The notes below the pieces were generated by a model, which worked only from the letters and a program-made list of their open reading frames with translations, ran no database searches and was not told where the DNA came from. Shown here piece by piece: positions 39,452 to 47,795 of a stretch of 64,000 bases of DNA. Position 1 is the stretch's first letter; the number at the start of each line of letters is the position of its first letter. The translations under genes were made by a program, and so were the position numbers. Source of the stretch: Deinococcus yavapaiensis KR-236 (lineage in GTDB: Bacteria; Deinococcota; Deinococci; Deinococcales; Deinococcaceae); NCBI RefSeq assembly GCF_003217515.1, contig NZ_QJSX01000003.1:186001-250000 (forward strand). The letters are read 5' to 3'.

Positions 39452-39643
39452 ATGGAACGAGAACAGTCCGATACGCCGAGTGTGTCCGAGGGAGGGCGCG
39501 TGTACGTGCTGCGCGTCTGGCGAGAAGAAGAACGAGACGCGCACCACATGACCGTCCGCGAAGGAACCAACGGTCAACGCCGCGTCTTCGACAGCGTCGA
39601 CGATTGCATCGATCACCTCTACAGCGAATTCATGCGCTTTTGA
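39452..39643 (+). CDS. Small conserved protein with YVLRVW / DDCIDHLY motifs (copy 1)
   Basis: A 63-residue cytosolic protein of no named family. Core features are VYVLRVWREEE near residue 18, REGTNGQRRVF near 40, and a C-terminal DDCIDHLYSEF. A paralogue with the same motifs is cut by the right end of the window (63852-64000), again near BTAD regulators, so the family and its association are real. AAGGAGG four bases before the ATG and a good promoter support expression. The acetyltransferase gene starts four bases after its stop. Function unknown; the size suggests a binding or adaptor role. Confidence 0.8.
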   Translation: MEREQSDTPSVSEGGRVYVLRVWREEERDAHHMTVREGTNGQRRVFDSVDDCIDHLYSEFMRF

Positions 39644-39647
39644 AGAG

Positions 39648-40115
39648 ATGGTCGGCATGACCGTGTGCTCGCTCGACATCACCCGGGCGGACGTCGCGGC
39701 GCGCGTTCTCGACTTGCAACGCCAGTCGTACGAAGTCGAGGCGGCCCTCATCGGGCGGCGGGACTTGCCGCCGCTCCACGAGACGCTGGAGGACTTGCGT
39801 GCGTGCGGCGAAACGTTTTTCGGTGTGTTCGAGCGCGAGCAGTTGGCGGGCGCCGTCTCTTACAAGCGTCTCGGTGACACCGTGGACGTGCACCGCGTGA
39901 TGGTGCGGCCCGCGTACTTTCGTCGAGGCGTCGCCCGCACGCTCGTCACGTTCGTCGAAACGTGCGAGGAGGACGCTCGACGGTTCGTCGTGTCCACCGG
40001 GAGCCTCAACGCGCCCGCCAAGCGCTTGTACGCCCACCTCGGCTTTCGCGAGATGGGAGAGCGCGAAGTCGCGCCCGGCCTGACGATCACCGAATTCGAG
40101 AAGACGCGGGGGTGA
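39648..40115 (+). CDS. GNAT family N-acetyltransferase
   Basis: A 155-residue enzyme expected to transfer an acetyl group from acetyl-CoA to an amine. The acetyl-CoA loop is visible in HRVMVRPAYFRRGVARTLVTF (motif A, R-R-G-V-A-R) and the C-terminal RLYAHLGFREMGEREV (motif B) is typical. The N-terminal part with SYEVEAALIGRRDLPPL resembles a common GNAT subgroup of unknown substrate. ATG 39648 starts four bases after the small-protein stop; ATG 39657 is possible. The genes are almost certainly co-transcribed. Confidence 0.88.
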   Translation: MVGMTVCSLDITRADVAARVLDLQRQSYEVEAALIGRRDLPPLHETLEDLRACGETFFGVFEREQLAGAVSYKRLGDTVDVHRVMVRPAYFRRGVARTLVTFVETCEEDARRFVVSTGSLNAPAKRLYAHLGFREMGEREVAPGLTITEFEKTRG

Positions 40116-40153
40116 AGGCGAGGCGCCACATGCCTCAGCCATGCCCGCTTTTC

Positions 40154-40159
40154 TACAGT
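40154..40159 (+). promoter_or_regulatory. -10 box of leaderless promoter for the secreted 374-residue protein
   Basis: TACAGT ends seven bases before ATG 40167. Confidence 0.5.
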
Positions 40160-40166
40160 GCCCGGC

Positions 40167-41291
40167 ATGAAGACCGCCCTGCGAGCCTGCCTCCTCGCGT
40201 CCCTCGTGTCCGCCTCCGCCTTCGCCGCCCAAAGCACCGAGAGCGTGCAGCAGCACCTCAACGACCTCATTCGTCAAAACGGACTCGACAAGCCGCCCAC
40301 GCCGACCGACGACGACCTCATCGCGCCGCTCGTCTTGCCGCCCGGAGACGACGACCTCATCACGCCGCTCGTTCCGCCGCCTGTCGAGCCCGCTCCCTTG
40401 GTATTCACGGAACCCCAACTGCGCGCCGACTACGACCGCCAGTATCCCGGCTTGAAGGACGCTTCCGCGAGCGAAGCTCGCTTGGACGCGGCTTTGAGCG
40501 AATTCTCGGCGTGGCGCGGACGCGTTCGCGCCATGAAACTCGACGCGAAGTTCAAAGCGGAGATCTTCGAAGGCTGGAGCCTCATCGCCAAGGCGGTGGA
40601 AGCCAGCGTGAACCGCGCCTCCACGAGATGCTCGGCGGGGGAGGCCGTGCAACTGCGCACCATGGTGACGTGGCTCGCGTGGATCGAGAAGAACCAAGCC
40701 CTCTCGCCGTACTTCGCGGGCAAGGTCGAGGCGATGGAGCGCAAGGCGGAAAACTGCGGAACGTACGAGTTGGAGTTCGATTCGCGCATCACCTGGGGAC
40801 ACGGCGCTTCGGACCACGTGCGCGCCGTCGTTCCGTTCAAGATGTACTCGGCCGCCCCGAGGCTTCGCCCGTGGGGCAAGGCGCAGGCGCAGTACGTGCA
40901 GCACACGCCCGAGCCCGACGAGTGCGGCATGGCCGTCGTGAAGCTCGAAGCGCAGGAGATGTGGGTCATGAACGTGCAACTCAACACCCACGTGAATCGT
41001 TCCGCGCCGACGCACCTCGATCCCGTCTTGTTCATCGTGGAACCTTTCGTCGAGAAGACGATCAAGATGCTGTGCCCGCTGTACAACGGGCACACGTCCA
41101 CCGACAACCAGTGGTTCTTCGACGACATGCACGACGACGAGAAGGTCCGGTTCTTCAACCCCGCGACCGAAGGTCTCGCCATCACCGACTTCACCTTGGA
41201 AGGCGGCGAACTCACGAAGCGTTACCGCCGCACGATCGAAGGCAACGTCGAGGACACGGTGTTCATCTTGCACCATAAACCTGTTCGCTGA
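40167..41291 (+). CDS. Secreted protein of unknown function
   Basis: A 374-residue exported protein. A Sec signal peptide is clear (MKTALRACLLASLVSASAFA, cleavage before AQS). Next comes a Pro/Asp-rich linker with a repeated DDDLIxPLVxPP unit (about residues 46-72), then a helical region (DAALSEFSAWRGRVRAMKL), and a C-terminal part rich in beta-strand patterns with several cysteines (ENCGTYELEFDSRITWGHG; EPDECGMAVVKLEAQE). No family recognised. ATG 40167 is preferred over an upstream GTG because of the leaderless -10 spacing and the signal peptide. A 14-bp terminator hairpin follows. Confidence 0.82.
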   Translation: MKTALRACLLASLVSASAFAAQSTESVQQHLNDLIRQNGLDKPPTPTDDDLIAPLVLPPGDDDLITPLVPPPVEPAPLVFTEPQLRADYDRQYPGLKDASASEARLDAALSEFSAWRGRVRAMKLDAKFKAEIFEGWSLIAKAVEASVNRASTRCSAGEAVQLRTMVTWLAWIEKNQALSPYFAGKVEAMERKAENCGTYELEFDSRITWGHGASDHVRAVVPFKMYSAAPRLRPWGKAQAQYVQHTPEPDECGMAVVKLEAQEMWVMNVQLNTHVNRSAPTHLDPVLFIVEPFVEKTIKMLCPLYNGHTSTDNQWFFDDMHDDEKVRFFNPATEGLAITDFTLEGGELTKRYRRTIEGNVEDTVFILHHKPVR

Positions 41292-41363
41292 GCCCCCGCG
41301 ACCGAGTGGCGCCCAGGAGGCGTCGTACGAGGCCGTTGCGATCGACGGCATCAGGACAACTCG

Positions 41364-41394
41364 AAGCGCTCGGCGAACGTCGCCGAGCGCTTCC
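41364..41394 (+). terminator. Terminator after the secreted 374-residue protein gene
   Basis: A perfect 14-bp stem (GAAGCGCTCGGCGA with its complement) and an ACG loop. Confidence 0.7.
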
Positions 41395-41767
41395 GCGATG
41401 GCGCGGCCCCGAACTTCGAGAGGAGGAGCGAAGACGACATGGAAGCGAGCGCACGCCGAATCAAGGTGAATCGAAACGCCTTCGCATGAACGGCCGAGGT
41501 CACGCGGAGGCGTTGGAGACTTTGCGTGCTGAAAGCGTGCTGCCCCTTGAAGCGGCGGGTCACCTCATCGTCGTGACGACGCCCGCGATGAAGCCGCGCT
41601 CCACCTTCGCCCTCAAGACGACGGTCGAGAGGAGCAGGGTCGTGACAATGACGCTTTTCATGGATTCTCCCTTCGCGTTCGCCGCGAGCGGCTTCGTGCG
41701 TGCCCGAAAGGAACGAGGCACGCGACGAGGCTAGTTTGGAACGCCTGAATTCGCCTTTCGAGGAGAC
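41395..41767. other. Gap between convergent secreted-protein genes
   Basis: Apart from the possible 33-codon peptide described separately, this stretch shows no gene, repeat or RNA that I can support. Confidence 0.4.
41560..41661 (-). CDS. Possible 33-residue hydrophobic peptide
   Basis: A short frame begins MKSVIVTTLLLSTVVLRA and ends GVVTTMR, looking like a single membrane segment or truncated signal peptide. GGGAG lies upstream of the ATG. It could be a small membrane peptide or the broken 5' end of a lost gene. No homologue is known to me. Confidence 0.3.
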   Translation of the reverse strand: MKSVIVTTLLLSTVVLRAKVERGFIAGVVTTMR

Positions 41768-43933
41768 TCAGCTCGGAATGAAGCTGATTTTGCCGGTCGC
41801 CGAGATGTCGCCGCCCGCCGAGCCGATCATCACGCCTGAAGACACGCCGCCCTTCACGCCCACGTCGATGAGTTGCCCGCTCGTGTCTCCCGTGAAGTAC
41901 ACCCCGCCTTTCACGCCGACGCTGAGTGGAGAGCCGCTCGTGCCACCCTTGACGCCCACGCCCACGGTGATGCGTCCACTCCACGCGTACTCGAGCTCGC
42001 CGTACACGCCCACGTCGAAGATGAGAACTCCGGTCTTGAGCGGCGTGACCTCCACCGCGACCTTCTCGCAGCTCAAGTTGAGCTTGACGAGCACGAGGTC
42101 GAACTTGAGCTTCGGGTTCTTGGCGGTGCACGCGAACGACGGCGGCGGATCGAACTTCACGGACGCCACGTCGGCGCGCTCGCCGCAGCGGACGTGCCAA
42201 TCGCGGCTGCCGTGTTGATGCCACAAGGCGCTCGGCGCGGCGGCCGCTTGTAGGAGCGTGCCGCTGACGAGGATGTCGGCGTGCTGCTCGGCGGACAAGC
42301 GGGCGAATTCGAAGGTGGCGGGATCCTCGATGTTTCCGGCGAGGCCCGTCATGAGCCGGAAGGTGCGGTCGAATACCTCGGCGACCGCGCCGTCGAGGCG
42401 CAGCATGCGCGTGCGCCACGCGTTCGTCGCGGTTTCCATGGCGTCGCAACGCTGCCCGTCGAATTCTTGCAATTGCAGTTCCGTGCACCGCGTGGCGCAC
42501 GCGCTCGTCTGGGCGTCCGCGATGAGCTTCATGGTCTGCTCGTAGATCCCGGCGGGCGTGACGGCGCTGTAGTACACCTGGGCTTGGGTGTGAGGCGCGT
42601 CGGCGCGAAAGGCGTTGAACATCACCGCGCGGTCCTCGCGTTCCATCTCCTCGTTCACGAGCGCCCACCCGGCGCGGACGTCGGGGTCGAACTCCGCCGC
42701 GTCGATGCGCGCGGTGATGTCGGAAACGCGCGCGCTCGTCAGCAGCGAGCCGGGATCGTGCCGCGCGCGCGTGCGAAGCGTCACGACCAACTCGCCGAGT
42801 CGCTTCGCGCGAGCGCGCATGCGCGCGTCGATGATGCCTTGGACTTCCTTCACGCGCGCTTCGAACACGAGGCCTTCGCCGACGTGCTTCGGGTACGGGA
42901 GTTGAGGCAACTTCCAACCGACGCCGCCCGACAAGTCGTACACGTCCTTCGCGGCGGGCCACGTCGGCGTGGGCGCGGCGTGGCCCTCGCCGCTCGCTTG
43001 GGAGGGGGGCGGGTTCGTCGTGGCCGCGCCGTCTTTCAAGGCGGCGGCGCGGCGCATGGAAAGACGGTAGAAGCGCATGGCCTCGTCGTCCTTGCGTTGC
43101 GCCTTGAGGGCCATGGCGAGGTTGCGTTGCGCTTCGGAAAGCGACGGATCGAGCGTCACCGCGCGGCGCAAGACGCTTTCCGCCTCCTGTGCGCGGCCGA
43201 GCTTGAGCAGGGCGTATCCGCGCGCGTTGAGCGCGAGCGCGTCCGCTCCGAACAAGTCGTCGGTCGGCTTCGGAAGCTTGCCCGCCGCGTCGAGCAACGC
43301 GAGCGCTTCGCATGGAAAGCCGAGCACGCCCGCGAGGCCCGCCGTGTTCACGAGCTGGGACGCGTCGCGCTCGTCACGCGCGTACCCTTCGAGGAGCGCC
43401 GCGAGCGCCACGTGCGGACGGTTCGCGGCCACGGCCTGCGCGGCGATTCGGTCGGCTTGCTCGGGCGTGGTGACCGCGGCGTGCAACTTCGCGGCGTCCG
43501 ACGCGCCGAGGTGTTTGGCCACGAAGTCGCGCGTGTTCTTCAACGCCGTCGCGAGCGACAAGGAAGCAGGACACGTCGGCGCCGAGACCGGTGCCGCCGC
43601 GGGCGTGGTCGCGGCGCGCGTCTGCTGGGCGCTCAGCGCGGCGAGGGTTTCCTCGAAGATCTTGCGGTTCGGATCGTTCGGGGGCATGCCCGCGAGGGTG
43701 GCGCGAAGCTGCTCCAAGGCTTTTTGCGTCGCCGCGCTCGCCTCGGCCCGAACGGAAAGGCTGGGCGGAGGTCCGTACAAGGACCGGTACTCGACGTCGA
43801 GCCGCGAGCGCAGCGCGCTTTCCGCTTGGCCGAGGGCGGCGTCCGACCAAGCGACGAATTCGCTCGGGGAAGCGGCGAGGGCGGCGCCCGATACGAGCAA
43901 CGCGGTCAGCACGCCGGAAATGAGGGTGTTCAT
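41768..43933 (-). CDS. Exported TPR protein with C-terminal GVKGG repeat domain
   Basis: A 721-residue secreted or periplasmic protein. A signal peptide (MNTLISGVLTALLVSGAALA) precedes helical and TPR-like repeats (about 170-320; LGRAQEAESVLRRAVTLDPS is a clear TPR), a helical middle part with a CATRCTELQLQEFDGQRC cysteine cluster, and a glycine-rich beta C-terminus in which VGVKGG recurs three times (GVGVKGGTSGS, SVGVKGGVYFTG, DVGVKGGVSSG). This end resembles short beta-strand repeats of outer-surface proteins, but no named family fits. The ATG has GGAGG six bases upstream. The nearby secreted genes face the other way. Confidence 0.82.
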   Translation of the reverse strand: MNTLISGVLTALLVSGAALAASPSEFVAWSDAALGQAESALRSRLDVEYRSLYGPPPSLSVRAEASAATQKALEQLRATLAGMPPNDPNRKIFEETLAALSAQQTRAATTPAAAPVSAPTCPASLSLATALKNTRDFVAKHLGASDAAKLHAAVTTPEQADRIAAQAVAANRPHVALAALLEGYARDERDASQLVNTAGLAGVLGFPCEALALLDAAGKLPKPTDDLFGADALALNARGYALLKLGRAQEAESVLRRAVTLDPSLSEAQRNLAMALKAQRKDDEAMRFYRLSMRRAAALKDGAATTNPPPSQASGEGHAAPTPTWPAAKDVYDLSGGVGWKLPQLPYPKHVGEGLVFEARVKEVQGIIDARMRARAKRLGELVVTLRTRARHDPGSLLTSARVSDITARIDAAEFDPDVRAGWALVNEEMEREDRAVMFNAFRADAPHTQAQVYYSAVTPAGIYEQTMKLIADAQTSACATRCTELQLQEFDGQRCDAMETATNAWRTRMLRLDGAVAEVFDRTFRLMTGLAGNIEDPATFEFARLSAEQHADILVSGTLLQAAAAPSALWHQHGSRDWHVRCGERADVASVKFDPPPSFACTAKNPKLKFDLVLVKLNLSCEKVAVEVTPLKTGVLIFDVGVYGELEYAWSGRITVGVGVKGGTSGSPLSVGVKGGVYFTGDTSGQLIDVGVKGGVSSGVMIGSAGGDISATGKISFIPS

Positions 43934-44141
43934 GGTGATCCTCCTGCCCGCCACGCTACGGTCGGCACGATGGCTTCACGGTGACAAGGCGAGCGGAGCG
44001 CGCGGCCCGCTTCACGCGAGGAGCGAGCCGCTTGCCGAGGACGATTCCCATTCCCGGCGAGCGGCGGCTTGTCACTCGGATATCACCTGCCTCGCGGCAA
44101 GGTACGGGCACGGCAGTTCATGACCGCGAAAGGAAGTTCCC

Positions 44142-45284
44142 ATGCGAAAAATCGCCTTGTCGACCGCCCTCGTTCTCACCTCCACCGCCCTCGCCGCGTC
44201 GTTCTCGGGCACCGTGCAAGCGCCGAAGGGCGTGGACCTCAAGGGCGCGACGATCGTCGCGTGTGCCGCCAAGGACGGCGGGTGCGACGAGGACGCCAGC
44301 GTCTTGACCACCGTTTCCACCTCGGGCGCCGAAGCGAACTTTCAATTGGCCGTTCAGCCGAACGTCGGCTACTATCTGCTCGCTTGGAAGGACGTGAACG
44401 GCAACGGCGACATCGACGACGGTGACTACTTTGCGCGCCTGTCCGGTGCCGACGGCGCGGCGTTGAAGGTGCAGGCGCCCCGCGCGAACGTGCGCCTCTC
44501 GATCGGCAAGCTCGGCGCGGCGCCCGACTCCACCTCGCCCGCGCCTTCCCAAAAGGCCGTCACTCCGAAGCCGATCGTCACGAAGGGCTCGCCCGGCTAC
44601 GTCACGGGTCAAGTATTCGACTCGCTGGGGCGCCCACTTCGAGGCGCGTTCGTCACGATCGACCCGGCGGTCAACGGCTACTTCGTCAATACCCTCGGCA
44701 CCTTCGAGACGGACGCGAACGGCGCGTACAAGGTGAGGCTCACGCCCGAGGTGTCGTGGAAGGCGGTCGTGAGCGCGAACATGACGTGGCGAGACCAGCC
44801 GATGTGCTTGCCGGGCGCGCCCTTCGGCAACGGCGGATTCTTCTTCGATCGGGACGGCGCGGTGCGGCACTTCAGAATCGACGTGAACGTCGCCGACTTG
44901 ACCCTTCGCCAGGAATTCGTCGTTTCCACCAATCCCGCCGAACGTCCTCGCTTCATCGGGGGCAACAACGTCAACCGCTTCAAGTTGTCCTTGAAGCCCC
45001 TCGGGCGCCTCGTGGACGGCACGACGACCTCGGCATCCGAAGCCACCGTCGTCGCTTCGAAGTCGGGCGGCGTCGACAGCACGACAATTTCGCTGCGCAA
45101 GCTGCCCCTCGGTAGGTACGAGCTGTCGCTGGCGTACGTGGAAAGCGACGGATCGTTGACGCCTTTGCTGGTCCACGACACCGGCAAGGCGAACTCGGCC
45201 TTCGCGCGCACGACGACCGTCGACTTCGACCGAATCATCGGTTGCGGCGCCCTCGGCGAAGTCGAGTACCAATTTCCACGTTGA
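44142..45284 (+). CDS. Secreted two-module carboxypeptidase-regulatory-like protein
   Basis: A 380-residue exported protein with signal peptide MRKIALSTALVLTSTALA. The N-terminal module (about 20-135) begins FSGTVQAPKGVDLKGATIVA and contains WKDVNGNGDIDDGDYF; its acidic DxNGNGDxDxGD run could bind Ca2+. The second module (about 155-380) begins GYVTGQVFDSLGRPLRGAFV, a carboxypeptidase-regulatory/prealbumin-like start. Module 1 resembles the C-terminal half of the protein at 62912-63754, and module 2 resembles the one at 62076-62912, as though fusion or fission had occurred. AAGGAAG precedes the ATG. Function unknown, likely surface-associated. Confidence 0.82.
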   Translation: MRKIALSTALVLTSTALAASFSGTVQAPKGVDLKGATIVACAAKDGGCDEDASVLTTVSTSGAEANFQLAVQPNVGYYLLAWKDVNGNGDIDDGDYFARLSGADGAALKVQAPRANVRLSIGKLGAAPDSTSPAPSQKAVTPKPIVTKGSPGYVTGQVFDSLGRPLRGAFVTIDPAVNGYFVNTLGTFETDANGAYKVRLTPEVSWKAVVSANMTWRDQPMCLPGAPFGNGGFFFDRDGAVRHFRIDVNVADLTLRQEFVVSTNPAERPRFIGGNNVNRFKLSLKPLGRLVDGTTTSASEATVVASKSGGVDSTTISLRKLPLGRYELSLAYVESDGSLTPLLVHDTGKANSAFARTTTVDFDRIIGCGALGEVEYQFPR

Positions 45285-45440
45285 AGGTCGGGCGAGAACG
45301 TGTCGACGTCGCTGCTCGAACGCTTCGTGCTGCCCGCGCTCCTCGTCTTGTCGTCCGTCCCGGCCCGTTGTCATCCTGATGTCACGTTCGCGCCTGTACG
45401 TTCGACGAGCTCGCCGACCACGGCTTGCTAGGAGGTCATC

Positions 45441-46148
45441 ATGTCCGACGTTCGTTTCCTTCGAGTTCACGCTCGCCGCTTCGCCTTGTACGCGCTGATC
45501 GGCTTGGCGAGCTTCACCTTCGCTCCTCGAGTTCACGCTCAAGCCTTGCCGAGCGGCCTGCTTTCGACTGCCAGCCAAGGAGTGCTCTCCGCGTTCGGCC
45601 GCACCGTCTCCTCGTCGAGCGCCGCCGCGAAGGCCGACCTCACGATCGGCGTGTTCAAGTCGGGCGCCCGAATCCTGCCGAGTCGGATGGCGAGCGGGCT
45701 CGCCGACGTCAGCGACGCGCAGCGGAAACAGGCGCGCGAGTTGTACGAGCAACTGCTCGACGGATACGACACGCTGCTCGAGCAAAATCAGGAAGCTCGC
45801 CTGAAGAACAACGTCGCCGGAGCGATCTTGTACGCCCTGACGGTCGGACACCTCGTGCTGACGGGCGAGGAGTTGAGCGAGGGGCAGCAAGAAGGCGTGC
45901 TGGGCAGCGTCACGCAAGCGCTCGCGAAGGTGCAGACTTTCAAGGGCTTGCCCGACGCGCGCAAGCAGGAGTTGTACGAATCGCTCGTCATCGCGGCGAA
46001 CCTCGCCCTTGGCCTTCAGCGGGAAGCGGCCGACCACCCCGAGTACGAGCAGCAGGCCAAGGACCTCGCCGAACTGCTGTACCACCAGGTGCTCGCCCGC
46101 AGCCACGACGACGTGACGTTCACGACAAGCGGCTTGAAGTTCAAGTGA
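45441..46148 (+). CDS. Secreted helical protein of unknown function
   Basis: A 235-residue exported protein. A long signal peptide (basic MSDVRFLRVHARRFALYALI, cleavage after RVHA) is followed by a Ser-rich linker and a fully helical domain (about 90-220) with conserved-looking motifs KNNVAGAILYALTVGHLVLT and ELYESLVIAANLALGLQ. It resembles a family of uncharacterised bacterial exported proteins, but I cannot name it with certainty. The ATG has AGGAGG five bases upstream. It follows the two-module secreted gene in the same direction, though with a 156-base gap. Confidence 0.78.
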   Translation: MSDVRFLRVHARRFALYALIGLASFTFAPRVHAQALPSGLLSTASQGVLSAFGRTVSSSSAAAKADLTIGVFKSGARILPSRMASGLADVSDAQRKQARELYEQLLDGYDTLLEQNQEARLKNNVAGAILYALTVGHLVLTGEELSEGQQEGVLGSVTQALAKVQTFKGLPDARKQELYESLVIAANLALGLQREAADHPEYEQQAKDLAELLYHQVLARSHDDVTFTTSGLKFK

Positions 46149-46156
46149 ACGACGTC

Positions 46157-46375
46157 ATGCGAGCGTGGCTTCGCCGCGCCGCCCTCGCGGTCGCCGCCAC
46201 GGGCGCGACGGTGTCGATTTCTTCGGCGGGGATGACGCTCATCGAGGCGGCCCGGTCCCCGACGATCTCGGCGTGGCGTTCTTCGCGTGGGCCGCTTGGA
46301 CCTCTACGAACTTCACGCGCGGCTTGCCCGTCGCCGTCACGTTCGCGCGAAGTGCGGTTCGTAAGGTCCGTGTAA
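46157..46375 (+). pseudogene. Possible broken exported-protein gene
   Basis: The frame begins with a signal-like MRAWLRRAALAVAATGATVS right after the preceding stop, then turns into low-complexity Arg/Ser/Pro sequence at about residue 35. In the next frame the text becomes protein-like at the same point (FFAWAAWTSTNFTRGLPVAV). A single frameshift would join them. I see no RBS. It is probably a remnant, with low certainty. The remaining bases up to 46457 hold only a candidate -10 (TATCCT near 46396) for the next gene. Confidence 0.25.
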
Positions 46376-46457
46376 GACTCTCTTTTGTATCCTGCCTTCG
46401 TCTCGAACGCCTTCGCTTATCAGGACTGTGAAGCCGCGTTCGGTCTGGAGGCTCCTC

Positions 46458-46646
46458 ATGACCGTCGCAAGGCAGAAGTACCTGGAAGCTCGCGAAGCCA
46501 TTCTCAGCGCGCACGAACACGGGCGCATGACGCTCTTGGAAGCGAGGGAGCGTCTCTTGGCGCTCGAGCGAGGCAAGGTGACGCAGCAAGAAGCGCACGA
46601 CCGCGTCTCCGCGTACGACCGGCTGAGATATTCCCGCGCCCGCTGA
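46458..46646 (+). CDS. Small charged helical protein
   Basis: A 62-residue protein, nearly all amphipathic helix with regular charged heptads (KYLEAREAILSAHEHGRM, then LLEARERLLALERGKVT), so probably a helical hairpin or short coiled coil. No family recognised; the pattern resembles SHOCT-like oligomerisation segments only loosely. The ATG is chosen for GGAGG six bases upstream. It has its own terminator, arguing for a real independent transcript. Confidence 0.65.
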   Translation: MTVARQKYLEAREAILSAHEHGRMTLLEARERLLALERGKVTQQEAHDRVSAYDRLRYSRAR

Positions 46647-46666
46647 CCCGTTCCGAATCGATTCTC

Positions 46667-46700
46667 GAACGCCCCCTCCTGATGCCAGGAGGGGGCGTTC
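46667..46700. terminator. Terminator after the small helical protein gene
   Basis: A 14-bp stem (GAACGCCCCCTCCT with its complement), loop GATGCC, followed by TCTCG. Confidence 0.75.
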
Positions 46701-46802
46701 TCGCCGCGCCGTGAAACTTCTTGCCCGTTTCCCGTTTGCGCGGACCGCCGTGTCATTCGTCGTTCGGTCGCGCCTGGAGGCGCGCCGTTGCAAAATCGAA
46801 GC

Positions 46803-46985
46803 GTGAACGTCGTGCATTGCGCGTGTGGTCGCTCCTACCGCTTTCAAAGGATTCCGTCGGGGCACGGCGTCGTGGTGCTGGAGAAACGCTGGCCGTGGAG
46901 CCGCCCCGCGTGGCGGCCTTGGGGCAAGTGGTCGTCGACGATTCAGAAGTTTCGCTGCAAGTGCGGCCGCAACTTGCGGCCTTGA
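46803..46985 (+). CDS. Small zinc-ribbon-like protein
   Basis: A 60-residue basic protein with two CxC knuckles, HCACGRSY near the N-terminus and KFRCKCGRNL near the C-terminus, separated by a Trp/Arg/Pro-rich middle (KRWPWSRPAWRPWGKW). The paired CxCG knuckles suggest one zinc ion bound by four Cys. GTG 46803 is preceded by CAAAAT at the leaderless distance of six bases. It is convergent with the ROK gene, with six bases between stops. The basic, aromatic middle would suit nucleic-acid binding, but this is inference. Confidence 0.6.
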   Translation: MNVVHCACGRSYRFQRIPSGHGVVVLEKRWPWSRPAWRPWGKWSSTIQKFRCKCGRNLRP

Positions 46986-46991
46986 CGTCGC

Positions 46992-47795
46992 TCAGCTCGT
47001 CCAGTGGGCGGCGCCCACGAGTCCGGCGTCCACCCCGAGCTTGGCGGGGGCGAGCAGGCCGGGCACGCCGACGTGCGCTTCGAGCTTCGCGCGAAAGTCG
47101 CTTGCGAGCCCCAAGCCGCCTCCGACTGCGACGCGTTCGAGGTCGAGCAGCTTCGCGGCGTCCCACAGCTTTCCGGCGATGAGGCGCGCGGCGTGGGCGA
47201 GGGCGGCCTCGGCATCCTCGTCCGAGGCGGCGTGACGCACGACGTCGCGCGCGCCGGTCCAACCTCTCGCTTTGGCGTAACGATCGAGGGCGGTTCCGCT
47301 CGCGGCGAGCTCGAGGGGCGTGCCGTCGGCGAGGCGCGTGAAGCCGATCTCGGCGCCTTCCACGAGGCGTCCGTCGAGGACCATGCCCGCCCCGACGCCC
47401 GTGGACACCGTGACGAACAAGAAGCGCTCGGTGCCGTGCCCCGCGCCGAACCGGAACTCGCCCCACGCGGCGGCGTCCGCGTCGTTCAAGACGACCGTCG
47501 GCTTCGCGAAGGCGCCGCGCAGCAAGCTTTGCAAGTCCACGTCCGTCCACGGCAACGTTTCGAGGTTCAAGGCCGACACGCGTCCGCGCCGCACGTGTCC
47601 CGTCGCGGCGACCGCCACGCGCGGCGCGAAGCGCGCCCACTCGCTGCCGAGGTCCACGAACGCCTGAACGACGCGCCATGGCGAGCGGTCCTTCGGCATG
47701 GCGACTTCGCGCCGCTCTACCACCCGCGCGTCCTCGACGAGGGCGGCGGCGAGTTTCGTGCCGCCCATGTCGAACGCAAGAACGCGCTCAGGCAT
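46992..47795 (-). CDS. ROK family sugar kinase-like protein (possible ManNAc kinase), lacking the zinc motif
   Basis: A 267-residue ROK protein. The phosphate-1 loop LAFDMGGTKLAAALVE, the catalytic region LNDADAAAWGEFRFGAG (Asp as base) and GTERFLFVTVSTGVGAGMV match ROK kinases. The family zinc site, normally a CxCGxxGC after a His, is absent: the equivalent stretch reads EIGFTRLADGTPLELAASG with no Cys. The position at the end of a nanE operon suggests N-acetylmannosamine phosphorylation, upstream of NanE in the pathway. The start overlaps the DUF4127 stop by eight bases. Kinase activity without the zinc site needs testing. Confidence 0.8.
   Translation of the reverse strand: MPERVLAFDMGGTKLAAALVEDARVVERREVAMPKDRSPWRVVQAFVDLGSEWARFAPRVAVAATGHVRRGRVSALNLETLPWTDVDLQSLLRGAFAKPTVVLNDADAAAWGEFRFGAGHGTERFLFVTVSTGVGAGMVLDGRLVEGAEIGFTRLADGTPLELAASGTALDRYAKARGWTGARDVVRHAASDEDAEAALAHAARLIAGKLWDAAKLLDLERVAVGGGLGLASDFRAKLEAHVGVPGLLAPAKLGVDAGLVGAAHWTS

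Noticed and set aside
45299..45430. A 43-codon signal-like frame before the 45441 gene
   Set aside because: No RBS or -10 at the usual distance, and hydrophobic stretches arise easily by chance in this composition.
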